From positions 7,377,781-7,441,780 of the forward strand of contig NC_053118.1 of assembly GCF_010015445.1 (NCBI RefSeq): DNA of 64,000 nucleotides, read 5' to 3'. A program made the translations under genes and the position numbers. Below the pieces are notes generated by a model that was not told the DNA's origin, searched no databases, and saw nothing but the letters and a program-made list of their open reading frames with translations. Position 1 is the stretch's first letter; every line of letters starts with the position of its first letter. This DNA is from Perca fluviatilis. Taxonomy: Eukaryota; Chordata; Actinopteri; Perciformes; Percidae. This document shows, piece by piece, positions 12,903 to 25,058 of this stretch.

Positions 12903-13490
12903 GGTAATGTTGATGATCGGGCCAATGACTTCAGTAATCATTTAAAAGAGACGGTGGTTTCATTTGATATGGCTATTCTGTCATGTTTTCTGACAGTATT
13001 TTCTATGTTTATAGTATTATTTTGTTAGCATTGTTCGTAGTGGCAGTGGACGTTTTGTGTATGAAGGTGTGTATATTCATCATACGTAACACTATATATG
13101 TACGCCCTCCTAAATGCTTTTTTTATTTTTTATTTTTATTATAATCATTTTTATTTATTTTTTATAAATCTATTTTTTTTTCTTTATGATCACCACCGGT
13201 CTCCCTACAGTGACTTTCTACGATCTATGGATATCTTATGGATGTCACAGGTCACTTAATATACTGTTGGGAGAGGTTCATCAATGGTTAAAAAGTATCC
13301 ATCGTTGCGGGTAGCATGCAAATGCAGGTTTGCAGTAGTTTGAAGTTTTCTGGGGGGGATAGCCTTCTTAAGGCTTGTTTATGTGTTATATGTAGTAGTT
13401 TTGATGTGGCATTTGTTCTATATACAGTTTGTGCACCTATCCAGCTTTTTTATCGTCTAAATGGGGTCGACGCAGGTATTTTTGAATTGA

Positions 13491-16400
13491 GTGGTTCTAA
13501 TGACACAGAGTAATTCACATCTTGTCCCAGGTAAAGATGACATGAAAATTATAAGATGGAATGTGAAGGGTCTGAATCAGGCAATCAAGAGGAAAAGGGT
13601 TCTCTCTCACTTACGATATCTTGGGGTTGGTATTGCTTTCCTACAGGAAACCCACCTTCAAAATCGAGACCAGCTTAAAATTCACAAAGAATGGGTGGGG
13701 CAAATGTTTCATTCACAATTTAACTGTAAAAGTAGAGGAGTAGCTATACTTATTAATAAAAAGATTCCTTTCATTGTATCAGACACTATCCTGGATCCAA
13801 ATGGCAGATATGTGATGGTTGTGGGAGAGCTGTTTCAGCTTCGCTTAGTATTGGTCAATATTTATGGACCAAACTTTGATGATGATAGTTTTTTTAAAAA
13901 GATGCTAAACTCCATCCCTAATCTGGATAGTTATCATTTGATTATGGCTGGGGATTACAACCTGGTGATGGACTCTGTCTGGGATTGCTCTTCTCAGTCT
14001 GTACCAAGACTGTCTAAATCTGTGCAAACAATCCAGTCGTTTATAGACATACATAAACTTATAGACCCATGGAGATTTAAACATCCCACTAAGAGGGAGT
14101 ACTCGTATTACTCTAATGTACACAAGTCATTTTCCAGGATAGATTTTTTTTTGGTTGACCCCTATTTGCTTAATGCTATTACAGATTGCAAATATGATCC
14201 AATCATTATCTCTGATCACGCCCCAGTTAGTATTACGGTAACTCTTCCGACTCAGAGGACAAAACGGACATGGCAGCTTGACACACTCCTACTGGCTGAT
14301 TCAGACTTTGTGAAGTTCATCACAGAACAAATAGATTTCTTTCTGCAGGTAAATAGGACTGATGGCGTCTCAGCCTCAACCCTCTGGGAGACACTTAAAG
14401 CATATCTCAGGGGACAGATTATTTCTCGCTCTGCTTATATTAGGAAGATGAAGTATAAGAATATTAAGGAGCTATCTTCAGAAATCAAGGCTCTGGACGG
14501 GCTCATATCTGGTTCTCCGACCCCTGATTTGATTAAGAGGAGAGTAGGCTTACAAACTGAAATTGATCTCTTAACTACCTCCCAAGCAGAGAGGCTCATC
14601 TTTAAGTCCCGTAGTAGATTCTATGAAGAGGGGGATAAACCTTCCAAACTATTAGCTAGTCAACTCCGCCAAAAGGCCGTGTCCCGTATTATTTCGCAAA
14701 TTGTGCTACCTGACAGCTCCTTAACGGAGGACCATCAGGCTATTAACAACTGCTTTAAAGAGTTCTAATCTAAATTATATTCTTCAGATTCAACTCCTGA
14801 TCACAATCAGTTTGACGCTTTTTTTTCTAATCTGAACATTCCTACTATTGACCCTGACTCTAAAGAGCGATTGGAACAAAATTTGACACTGGAAGAAATC
14901 AACAACGCAATAATGTCCCTTCAGAGTGGAAAAGCCCCTGGCCCGGACGGGTTTCCAACTGATTTTTATAAAAAATTTAAAGATAAACTTGCCCCTCTTC
15001 TTCTCTCAGTCTATACAGAAGCACTGGAGAATAACATCCTTCCGCCTACACTTCGCCAGGCGTCTATTACACTGTTATTAAAGAAGAATAAGGACCCTCG
15101 TGATTGCTCATCTTATAGACCAATCAGCTTGACAAACTGTGACGGCAAAGTATTCTCAAATGCCATTGCACTCCGGCTTGAGACAATTCTTCCTCATGTC
15201 ATTTCAGAGGATCAAACTGGGTTTGTCCAGGGCAGACAATCCTATTTTAATCTGAGACGATTGTTTAATATCATCTATACTGAATCTAGCACTCCATCCC
15301 CAGAAGCAGTAATATCGCTTGATGCCGAAAAGGCGTTTGATCGGGTTGAGTGGGGTTATCTTTTTTATACACTTGGTAGGTTTGGTTTTGGCCCTAACTT
15401 CACTCACCTTATCAAGCTCATTTACACTGATCCAACTGCCTCAGTTTATACCAACGGTATCTCGTCTGAGTATTTTCCTCTTCACAGAGGGACAAAACAA
15501 GGGGATCCAGTGAGTCCGTTACTTTTCGTTTTAGCTATAGAGCCACTTGCCATAGCTCTTAGATGCAATGATAGTATACAAGGTATCTACGTGGTGGCCT
15601 AACTCACACTGTCTCGCTTTATGCGGTGACTTATTTTTATATGTCACCAACCCCATCACAACTACCCTGGAATCCTTAAAATCTTACAGGAATTTGGTAG
15701 CATATCTGGGTATAAACTAAATCTTAATAATAGCGAATACTTCCCCATTAGTAGTAATGCCAGTGAATATCCCAATCTGCCGTTTAAATTGTCCGCCGAG
15801 TCCTTTACATATCGGGTGTAGAAAGTCACCAAATCCTATAACAGTCTATTTAGAAGTAACATCACTCCTCTGCTGGAACAGTGCAAACAAGATATTAAAA
15901 GGTGGTCTATTTTACCACTATCTCTTATCGGGAGAACAAAGTCTGTTAAGATGAATATTGTACCCAAGTTTCTATATTTGTTTCAGGCACTGCCTGTTTA
16001 TATACCACAGTCTTTTTTTCAAGGTATTTAATCAAATGATTTCCTCCTATATTGGAACAATAAATCAGCCGCATAAGAAAAGAATTCATGGAAAGACCAA
16101 AAGATGTAGGTGGGCTTTCACTTCCAAATTGCATACGTATTATTGGGCTGCGAATTTTAATGCCATCTCTCTGTGGTTAAAAGATTGGAATGATAAGATC
16201 CCTGCATGGCTCCAGATTGAAAAGGTTACAAGCAGCCCACATTCCCTCCCTGCTTTACGCTGCGCATCTCTACCATCACTAGTTAATAATATTATGGAGA
16301 ATATAATTGTAACTCAATCACTACGCATCGTAAATCAGTTCAAAAGGTGTCTGGGTATTCAAAGTATTTCTATTCACTCACCAATAATACACAATCACCT

Positions 16401-17318
16401 TTTCCAACCATCCCTAATGGACAATGGCTTCAAAATTTGGTATGACAAGGGTATTCATAGTATTGAGGACCTGTATGTTAATGATACTTTTGCTAGCTTT
16501 GAACAACTATCCAGAAAATTCGGTCTGACAAATAATAATTTTTTCCGATACTTGCAAATTAGGGATTTTACTCATAAAAAGTTTGCTAACTTCCCTACAC
16601 TCCCCTCTCCTTCTTGTTTGGATTCCCTATTACGGGTCAATATGCTGACTAAGAGAAGAATATCATTTATTTATTCCCATATTATGGTTGCTGCAACCTC
16701 TCTATTTCACATATTTGAGAGCAATGGGAAAATGACTTGGGGGCGCAACTGTCTGATGGGGAATGGGACATGGCTCTTACTAGAGTCCATTCTTCTTCCA
16801 TATGCTCCAGACATTCTTTAATACAGTTCAAAGTGTTACACAGGTTGCACTTCTCAAAAGCCAAATTAGCAAGAATATTTCCAAACGTAGACTCATTATG
16901 CGATAGATGTAAACATACGCCAGCTACTTCCTATCATATGTTCTGGTCTTGTCCGAAACTTGTTTATTTCTGGTCATCCTTTTTTGAAGTCATCTCTAAT
17001 GCTTATGCTTATAACATCTCACCCTCACCCTTGGTTGCTATTTTCGGTTGGTTTTCTGATTCAACGGGATCTGCTCCCCCTGGTCATCTACAGAGGGTCA
17101 TTGCATTTTCTTCCTTATTAGCTAGACGCTTGATTTTATTTAAATGGAAGGCTGCTACTCCTCCATCACACCACCACTGGATCAGGGACATTATGCAGAA
17201 TGTTAAGCTGGAAAAAATCAGATGTACCCTCAACGGTTCTATCAACAGATTCCACAAAACCTGGGACCCTCTGATAACTTATGTGAACAATTTACCTGGT
17301 CTGGAACTGGAACTCTGA
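13491..17318 (+). pseudogene. L1/Tx1 ORF2: endonuclease, reverse transcriptase, zinc knuckle (broken)
   Basis: The N-terminal apurinic-type endonuclease motifs look intact: QETHL, NIYGPN, AGDYN, SRIDFFLV, SDHAPVS. A TAA at 14766 interrupts an otherwise continuous frame into the reverse transcriptase: GKAPGPDGFP, SYRPISLTN, SLDAEKAFDRVEW and GTKQGDPVSPLLF. The catalytic YADD box near 15620 has lost one base inside its first Asp codon, shifting frame. More frameshifts follow near 15820, 16080 and 16740. The C-terminus keeps a Cys-His knuckle (CDRC ... H ... C near 16910-16950) and ends at 17318. The intact protein would nick DNA and prime cDNA synthesis; this copy cannot. Confidence 0.92.
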
Positions 17319-17755
17319 ATGTTTAAACCTGCCCTTGGTCGATCCTGTCGCAACGAATGTTAGGTGCACTTGTTATTTTTTCCTCTTTTTTTTTCATCTC
17401 CTGTCGGTCTGTTGTCTGTGACAAGTCTGTCAGGTTGATTTTAGGTTTGGTCTGTCTTTGTCTTCTTGGGATTGTTTTTCTATGATTATTTGTAAGATAG
17501 AGAATATGATTGTTTAATGTAATAACTGGAAATGTACAAATAAAGTGTTTAAAAAAAAAAAAAAAAAAAAATGAATACAAAATTAAAAACAGAATACAGG
17601 AAAATAGTTCATAGCGCAGTACAATGAATTAAAAAAGGCAACGTCAAAAACCTTGATTTAAAGGAGCTAAGAGTTGTTGCGGGCCTACAGTTATCTGGAA
17701 ATTTGTTCCACATATGCGGAGCATAAAAACTGAATGCTGCTTCCCCATTTTTGTT

Positions 17756-18640
17756 TCAGATTCTGCAGACGGCAAGCAGACCTGTCCCAGATGATCTGAG
17801 AGGTCTGGGTAGTTCATAGTTTACAAGCAGATCTGAAATGTATTTTGGCCCTAAACCGTTTAGTGATTTATAAACCAGCAGAAGTATTTTGAAATCTATT
17901 CTTTGAGGCACAGGAAGCCAGTGTAAAGACATAAGAACTGGAGTGATGTGATTCACCTTCTTGGTGTTAGTGAGGACTCGAGCAGCTGCGTTTTGAATCA
18001 GCTGCAACGTCTGATTGATCTTTTAGGGAGACCTGTAAAGATGGCGCTACAGTAGTCAAGTCTACTGAAGATAAAAGCATGGACAAGTTTTTCCAAATCC
18101 TGTTGACACATAAGTTGTTTAACCCACGTTATTGTTTTAAGGTGGCTGTTAAAATTCAGGTCTGAGTCCATAATTACACCAAGATTGCTGGCTTTGTCTG
18201 TTGTTTTTAACATTATCGTTTGAAGCTGAGCTCTGGCTTTTAATTGTTCCTCTTTTTCTCCAAAAATAATCACCTCAGTTTTTTTCTTCATTTAATTTCA
18301 GAAATTTCTGGCACATCCAGTCGTTAGTTTGTTCAATGAACCTAGCCAGTTTTTGTATTGGACTGTAGTCCCCTGGCGACAAGGTTATGTAAATTTGTGT
18401 GTTGTCCGCATAACTATGATAACTTATGTTGTTGTTTTCCATAATCTCAGCCAGTGGAAGCATGTAGATATTAAACAGAAGAGGCCCCAGGATGGAGCCT
18501 TGGGGAACTGTAAGTGTTTTATTAAAAAGATAGATTATAAAGACAGTAGAGTTCATGTTTGACATCATGCGGGTGACATCTTGGAAAACATTCCTGACCA
18601 GTCGAACGACGAACGCCTTGCAACCAGTAACCAGTAACAT
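17756..18640 (-). pseudogene. L2 reverse transcriptase C-terminal part (broken)
   Basis: Minus-strand reading gives the RT core [19 protein letters not shown], then the active-site box as [10 protein letters not shown], where the second catalytic Asp of YADD is Asn. The L2 tail follows: [19 protein letters not shown], a frameshift near 18280, DSDLNFNSHLKT, another frameshift near 18000, then LIQNAAARVLTNTKKVNHIT and SLHWLPVPQRIDFKILLLVY. The same block occurs at 53760-54180 on the plus strand. The 5' region, including the endonuclease, is absent. Confidence 0.9.
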
Positions 18641-18669
18641 AGCTCTAACACGGCGGAATTGTCCTTAAG

Positions 18670-19330
18670 TCTTTAGAATCTTGTTAGTGAGGTTTCCCAC
18701 GCTAGCTAGTTAGTCTACACCCTAAATATAAAACAATATGGTCTACACAAACTTAAAATAGAAAAGAAAACATTTTACAGCATTTAAAATGTGTTCTAAA
18801 AATGTGTTGTATATGTAATAGTTGAATACGGCATATATACCCTATTGGAGTTCTCATTTGTGTATTGTAATAGCTTCTCCGGATTTAACATCATTTGCCT
18901 GAAGATGGTATAGTACCAAAACGTTGCCTACTATTCAAATCTATATTCTTTACAAGTTAGAGAGTGTGCAGGAGTTTTTTTGCCACTTTTGATCTGCTTG
19001 TCTCCCTCCTACACACTTATCTCACATTGTAGATGTGCGGAAAAAGAATGTCTGTTCTGTGTAGTGTCAAAGAACATATGTTCATGTATATAGATGGGTT
19101 CTATGTGTGTATGGTTGTGTGTATGTGCACTTATGTGTGTTAATGTTCTCATGGTTCACACTAATGACAAAACAATGAATAACTGTGTGAGGTTTAAGCT
19201 ACTAATCTATAATTCATAGGCATCTCCACAACATGTTGACATGTGTGACACATGTTAGTAGCACACAAATTCCAGTCTAACAGTGAACAGATCAGAGTAT
19301 GGGAAAACAATGCTTGTGTAAGGGGAATAA
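18670..19330. other. Mostly unannotated; short shared repeat
   Basis: 18885-18995 (CATTTGCCTGAAGATGGT, then CGTTGCCTACTATT and a GTGTGCAGGAGTTT block) recurs in diverged form at 55455-55560. It looks like a terminal part of an unidentified element. No gene. Confidence 0.5.
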
Positions 19331-19754
19331 GTGGTCAAGCCAGACCTTTTTCCACAGCGCTGCAAAGGAAGGTCTGGCTAGTTCACACAGCATTCCAGGA
19401 TGGGAGAAAAACATGCTCTGGTTTATTGGCATTTCTTTAAACCAATCACAATTGTCTTGGGAGCAACGGTACTTCTGCAAAATAGCCTCGGGAAGGAACT
19501 TGTTTTGGTGGTACATGTGTACAGAAAACAGAAAACTCAGATTGGACAGATAGTCCAGCTAGCTGTCTGGATTTACCCTATAGAGATCTCAGGAGGAATT
19601 AACCATAGTCCTCATAAATCCACCAGAGTATAGAACGCCAACACAAAGAAAGAGGAAGGTGACGGACATCCGGCCGAAAATGAGGGATATCCAGCAAAAT
19701 TTCCGGCGGCACAGGAGCAATCCCGGGAAACGAAATGTCGTTGATATAGACTAG
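19331..19754. mobile_element. MITE, copy 1 of a family
   Basis: Starts with a hairpin (CCAGACCTTT ... AAGGAAGGTCTGG) and runs through AACATGCTCTGGTTTATTGG, AACCAATCACAAT, AATAGCCTCGGGAAG and AACGCCAACACAAAGAAAG to GATATAGACTAG. The same ordered blocks occur at 23429-25140, interrupted by a Harbinger element. A more diverged relative is at 47151-47425. Confidence 0.75.
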
Positions 19755-21612
19755 TGGTTGGATAATACCCTTTTAACATTATTTAAATTGACATTCTCAC
19801 CAATGATTCCCTGTCTAACACACACACATGATGATCCTATAATGACATAATGCCAGTGCATGTGCATTATATTATTGGAAATCAAGCCTCATTACATCCT
19901 CCATTGGTCCAAATCAAATATCTTTTGATCTCTAAGCAGCTGAATGTGTGTTTACCTGTAATGGATTACATTTTGGAAATCTGAACACATGAACCAACAT
20001 TTGAAAAATGGTTTGAGGATGTGAATTGTATACGCTCCAAGGTGTATCAGGACTCCCTTTGATAAAACTGACCAACAAAAGGAAGCATTTACTCCTGAGT
20101 CCCGGGCCCAGCTGCATATGTAAAGACAATGCTGAATTACTGATCCAGCCTTCCTGTCTCTCTGGCAGCAGATCTATTAGTTCAGCTGCTACTTTGACTT
20201 GGATAGATGACATGCTGGCTTTCCTCTTCACTTTTGTGCCTTTCTCATTCAGTATGGACATATGCACCAGTACATCTGGATGCAACCCCAGAGCTTACAC
20301 ACCAGGGCTATAATGGACACCTGACCTCAACATTGGACAGGAAGGACATGTCCAGTAAGACCATGATTGGGACTGTGAGATGAGAAAGTGTATATATGAC
20401 AGGGGGTTATATGCAGTGAGCATACATTTCAACCCTAGATCATTATGGATGTCAATCTTGGCTGTCACTCAGCTTTAACCTTGTCTTACATATGCGTGGG
20501 TCACCTTCTGCCAGAGACACTATAGACTCGCATTAATAGTGAAAGATACTGTAAGAGGAAGGGCTACTGAAGATCTCCAGAATAAAGCTCTAAATCCTCA
20601 TACATAATACAAAAGTTGTTATTGTATCTATCAACATACTTTTGCTATCCTTAGGGCCTTACCAGTAGTAATGCCAAACATGTCATGTTTATCCAGAAGG
20701 TAGTGCTAGAGGTAAGGTCTTGTAGGCAGTAAAATCAGAAACGTCAATTCTCAGCATGACTCAAAAGCCAAGTTTCTGGCAACCTGCCAATTAGATTAGG
20801 ATAGGATACAGTGTATTATGCACAAACTTCAGTTGCATGAGCATATATATGAGTATCTTCTGGGTAGTATACTGTACATGCATAGTAAAATTCAAAGCAA
20901 TCTGGCCATTACCATTATTTCTTAAATGAAGTTTGGTGGAAATGCTGGTCTAATGGTTTGGTTAGTGGAAAAGGGCATGGGGTCACTTTGTGGTAATCCA
21001 ATTAGTTTTTAGAGATACCTTGTTATGCAATTAGTGTCATTCAAAGCTGACAGTGTCACTTCACAAAAGATTAGAGTGGTCACCAAAATAATTATGAATC
21101 ATCCACTCGGGCTATATTTTGGAAGAACAGACCAATAGAATGACCTCATCATATGTAGATGGTGCTTAGACTGAATGTAAAGCAAATAACAGAGGTGTGT
21201 GTTTGCATATAAAGTCAGTGGGGATGGTCTGAGGTGTCACACAAACAGCACATGGTTTGTGCTGAAAGGAAAACTGCAGTTAATTACGACTTGGTTTTTA
21301 TTTCCGAAACTATTGGTTTTATCTATCTCATCTCAATGGTCAATTAAAAGAACTGTCCTTAATGCTAGTAAGCTACAGCTTGTACTGTACATGCTTGTGC
21401 TTGCTGTTTGTTTTCAATCAACATAAACTGCACAAATACATGAATAAAGTAAGGCAGAAATGTATGTTGCATTCAATTTGAAAGCATCCTTTGGGCTCTA
21501 ATGCAGCACTAAGCCTCAAACAGACTCCACATGATAAGCTCTATATGCAAACTTGGTGTAAGCACTCTTACTCATTCTACATCTGCATTACAAGCATTTT
21601 ATGTAGTTGCTT
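19755..21612. other. Unannotated stretch
   Basis: No repeats or structure recognised. A 117-codon minus-strand frame at 19932-20285 has no recognisable domain and is overlapped by an open frame on the other strand, so it is not called. Confidence 0.5.
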
Positions 21613-22480
21613 CAGGGTTTCCCCCAGAAAAGTTGTTTAGCCCGGTGGCAAGTGTCTTTTTTTGATGAGGGCCAGTCACAGACTGATGGCAGCATTAATG
21701 TAGAGCCCAGTAGTTTCTGTGACAACTCAATCATGGACCAAATGAAAAATTGAGAATTAAAAAAAAGCTATAAGACAGAGTCCATAGGGCCCAACATTAA
21801 GTCAGTGCTAAAAGCTAACTGGATATTTGAAAATATGCAGTCCTTCCAGAAAAATGCATTTTTTTGTGATTGTTGCGGGCAAAAATCCTTGATTATTTGG
21901 CATGTTTTCTTAAAAAATGCGATGGAATATGTGGGCTATTTATGCAATTTTATGCGATGAAATTTCGGGAACTTGCAAAAATTGTGGAAACTTGCAAAAA
22001 CTGCGGTTTGATGAAAAAGAGAAATAAAAAGTGATTCCCCCAACACCCTGCTTTTCGATGATGTTCACGTCGCGTAATTACGTCACTTCATTCGTTCCCA
22101 TGGCAACAGGGAAAAATGGCTGCTCTTGTGTGAAATAAACACAACATTTTTCAACTTTCTGCTAAGATATATGTGACTTTTGCAACGAAAATGCGGGGAT
22201 TATGAAATCATGCAAGCCCCGAATATTTTGCGCGGAAATCGGCAATTTATGCAGCGAAAGTGCGTTGTATTTGAAAAAATGCGGCCAAAAAAATGCATTG
22301 AATTATGCGATCGCATAATCACGTTTTTCTGGAGGGACTGATCTTAGTTTCAACGAGCCACCCCATGTTAACTAGTTTAAAAAATGTCGTAACATTTTTT
22401 TCCCCAGTGGCTTAGGCCTGGTGGGGGACAACTTAGGCCCGGTGGGCCACCAGGCTTGCAATACACTGGGGGAAACCCTG
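21613..22480. mobile_element. hAT-like MITE (outer), interrupted
   Basis: Terminal inverted repeats CAGGGTTTCCCCCAG and CTGGGGGAAACCCTG bound the element. Flanks share TGCTT rather than a clean 8-bp TSD. Subterminal AGCCCGGTGG / CCGGTGGGCC repeats are visible. A second MITE occupies 21838-22340. No coding capacity. Confidence 0.78.
21838..22340. mobile_element. hAT-like MITE (inner), copy 1
   Basis: Ends CAGTCCTTCCAGAAAAA and TTTTTCTGGAGGGACTG are inverted repeats. The body includes TTGTGATTGTTGCGGGCAAA and ATGATGTTCACGTCGCGTAA. The same element occurs at 35652-36113. It lies inside the outer element at 21613-22480, so it is younger. Confidence 0.85.
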
Positions 22481-23428
22481 TGCTTTCATTGTTTGTTTAG
22501 CTAAGACAGAGCTGTTTCTGGTTTTCAGTGTACACGAGCAGTCAAACCCCATTGAAATCCATTTGCAAGGAGATGAGTTCTAAAATCACAATTGCATCAT
22601 TTCTTTTCATCTCTCTTTTATATTAACACAGTTTTCTTTGTTTTCTTGAATGCACCATCTGCATGCCTTCTATATGAACTCTGTCAGGGCGTGCCAGTCA
22701 TTTCGTTAAGAGACATTCTATTGTTATTTCCTTATCAGCAACTCCAAAAAGAATCACATGCTCATGAGATTTTATCAGGCAGGTTGTGAACTCTCTTGGG
22801 TAACCTCAGTACATAAATCATAGATCAGGTACCATTTCTCATTACAGTAATCTTTTTAGATTGGAACTTTATCAAAGCAACTTGTGTTTTAGATATTTGA
22901 TGGGGGGTTTTGGAATCACTTTAAGCTTTCCTTTTACTGTTCTAAGAACAGGAGCTAACTTAATCTGTGCTTCGATAAAAATATGTCACATGTGTCTCAT
23001 CAGTTAATCTGTAATGACAGTTTTGTCTCAGTTCAAGAGGTAAATGTTAATTCACACAGAAGTCTATAAAATAGAGAGCTTGGACGCAATTCTGTGCCGC
23101 ACACCTGAGCACCATGATTTATTTACCAGTTAGTTCAGCTCAGGCCTCATTAGTGTTATTCAACTTGTCGGTGACCGTGAGTTCATGTAAGGTTGAACTG
23201 AAGCAGATCAGTCAACAGTAGAACATGCTGGTCTTTGCAGTCTTAAAGGATGAATACACTGAAAAGCTTGGACTAGAAACTGGTAGTTTAAAGAGAAAAA
23301 CTGAAATTTTAAATATCTTCTCTTTTCTTTGTGTAAAGAAATATAAACTAAAAGGATAGTTAGTGAGCTTGTTTTGAAAAATTTCAAAAGAGGATAGTGT
23401 CGGAAGCTACGTCGCATTACCGTTCTGG
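22481..23428. other. Unannotated stretch
   Basis: No supported gene, repeat or RNA structure recognised. Confidence 0.5.
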
Positions 23429-23673
23429 TAGTCTCGCATTGGTCTGGCTAGTCCACACAACATTCCAGGATGGGAGAAAAACATGCAGGTTTATTGCCAT
23501 TTCTTTAAACCAATCACAATCATCTTGGGCGGCGCTAAGACACAATGGCGGTGCCTCTGCAAAATAGCCTCGGGAAGCCAACTTGTGTATGTTCAAAAGA
23601 AGTTTTAGTCGTGCGACAGAAAACTCAGATTGGACAGATAGCTAGCTGTCTGGATTTACCCAGCAGAGATCTG

Positions 23674-25058
23674 GGGTCTCATTTATAAAACTGTGCGTAT
23701 GATCCTTACTATAAGTGTACGTTCGCCCAAAAGCCCAAAATGGCGTACGCTGAAAGAAAGTCAGATTTATAAAACCTGTAAGCAATGTTCACTTTAAATC
23801 AGAGATTACCTACAAGCGTGTGTACGTGGATCAGCCTCTTATCCCGCCCTGTACACGCCCATTTTTAATCATAAATAGTCAATGCAAAGCACCTCATGAA
23901 TGCTGATCAGTATACGAATGACCAAATGATCCAAACAAGCCTTGTGATAAAGTTGAAGATTATATATTATATTTATTTAAAAAAAAACTCTTATCTGTCT
24001 GACATTTCCCTCTGGAAACAGCCGGTTTCCCCCAGAGTGGCGAGGACCTGTGTTTGGACCAGGATGGCACGGTTCCGGCGCGTTGCCCTCTCTACTGGAC
24101 CCAATTCAGTACATGGATCCAAGAGAAAATCTAAATCGGCATATTAGCCGGTCATCGTGATGGTCCCTGAAGTCTCTTTTTCTCCTGATTCTTCCATTAG
24201 CGTAGTCCTCCTGCAGGGCCAGCAGTGCCATCATGCAGCATTACGCACGGGTATTTATATGTTTACAACAATTTGTGATTGTTAACACCTTGCCATCAAC
24301 TAGTGGTATCCCCCACCCCGAGATACAATTTGAAGATGAAATAAAGTGTTTTAGGCAAACACACTTTTCTTCATGCAGGTTTTGTCACAAACAGTATTAA
24401 AGTCCAGACTGATAACGAGGACATTAAGGGTAACGATTGTGCGAGCGCTTAACGGCTGTATTTTCAGACTTTGACATTTGATGATATAGGCACAGTTTTA
24501 AAGACAGGTATTTAGTTATTTACACTGTGTTCTGCAGCTATCTGATGCTAGGGTATGTGATGCTATCCTGTATTCCATGCAGTCGGGCCATCTCCTCCTC
24601 CTGTGCTCCGTAGCGGACAATGTGACGGCGAGACAGCAGCGATTAAATATTAAGAACAAATTTTTATTTAAGATTTGAGTTGGAGGTGTTTATGGAACAG
24701 TTATCACTCAGTACAAGTGCAAATAACACTGCTGGATTTCATCTTCATGACAACGTGGATGATATGGAGTGAAAGAATGTGCGTGAGGCATCAATACTAG
24801 AAAATATTACGGGTAATCTTATTCCCATTTACTTTCTGCAGTCTGACTTCAGTTCACCACCTCACCATCTGCGTCGCCAATTCCTATTTTGTCTAAAAAA
24901 TTTCTAAATGTGCGTATGCATGGGTCAGAGTTTGCGTGGAGGACCACACATTCTCCCATCAAGTTTGTTTTTTATAAATCACAAATTTTGCGTGGGAAAT
25001 GGCGTATGCACATTTTCATCCCCGTTTTGTGTGTACGCTACGTTTATAAATGAGACCC
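23674..25058. mobile_element. PIF/Harbinger-like element
   Basis: Inverted ends GGGTCTCATTTATAAA and TTTATAAATGAGACCC are flanked by CTG at 23671-23673 and 25059-25061. A 3-bp CWG/TWA duplication is a Harbinger hallmark. Comparison with the empty site in MITE copy 1 confirms the boundaries. Subterminal GCGTA/TACGC motifs recur. Length is 1385 bp. It contains a fragment of HARBI1-type transposase and is internally deleted. Confidence 0.87.
23991..24234 (-). pseudogene. HARBI1-like transposase, N-terminal fragment
   Basis: HARBI1-like proteins are DDE nucleases that mobilise PIF/Harbinger elements. From the ATG at 24234 the minus strand reads MALLALQEDYANGRIRRKRD, then FRDHHDDRLICRFRFSLGSM, followed by a stop. 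After a small frame change it continues as ERATRRNRAILVQTQVLAT and ETGCFQREMSDR, then a TAA. These match the pre-catalytic N-terminal region of fish HARBI1-like proteins as I know them. The DDE nuclease domain is absent. It sits inside the Harbinger element, consistent with being its former transposase gene. Confidence 0.8.

Larger units (their letters stand above)
11892..17570 (+). mobile_element. L1/Tx1-type LINE, near full length
   Basis: The element is 5.68 kb: a 5' UTR of about 150 bp starting GGGGCGCGC, ORF1, a T-rich 590-bp spacer, ORF2, an AATAAA-type signal (ACAAATAAAG near 17536) and a run of 20 A. The target-site duplication ATGAATACAAA is at 11881-11891 and 17571-17581. The full 5' end and clean TSD indicate a complete insertion that later acquired stops and frameshifts. 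Its target was the L2 tail on the opposite strand. Confidence 0.93.
11789..18635 (-). mobile_element. L2-type LINE, 5'-truncated, interrupted
   Basis: The minus strand reads from about 18635 down to 17571, then resumes at 11891-11789, ending in the AAAGCACTTTGAAT / TGCCTTGCCTTA tail. The same tail ends the plus-strand L2 at 55148, which confirms orientation and family. The gap is filled exactly by the L1/Tx1 insertion and its TSD. The 5' part of the element is missing. Confidence 0.87.
11529..18664. mobile_element. MITE split by later LINE insertions
   Basis: The left end AGGACAATTCCG follows TTAA (11525-11528). The right end CGGAATTGTCC precedes TTAA (18665-18668). MITE body sequence occupies 11529-11788 and about 18630-18664. 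Everything between is an L2 and the L1/Tx1 inside it. One extra A at the left leaves the exact TSD slightly ambiguous. Confidence 0.75.

Noticed and set aside
19932..20285. 117-codon minus-strand frame
   Set aside because: No recognisable domain and an equally open frame on the opposite strand; consistent with chance.
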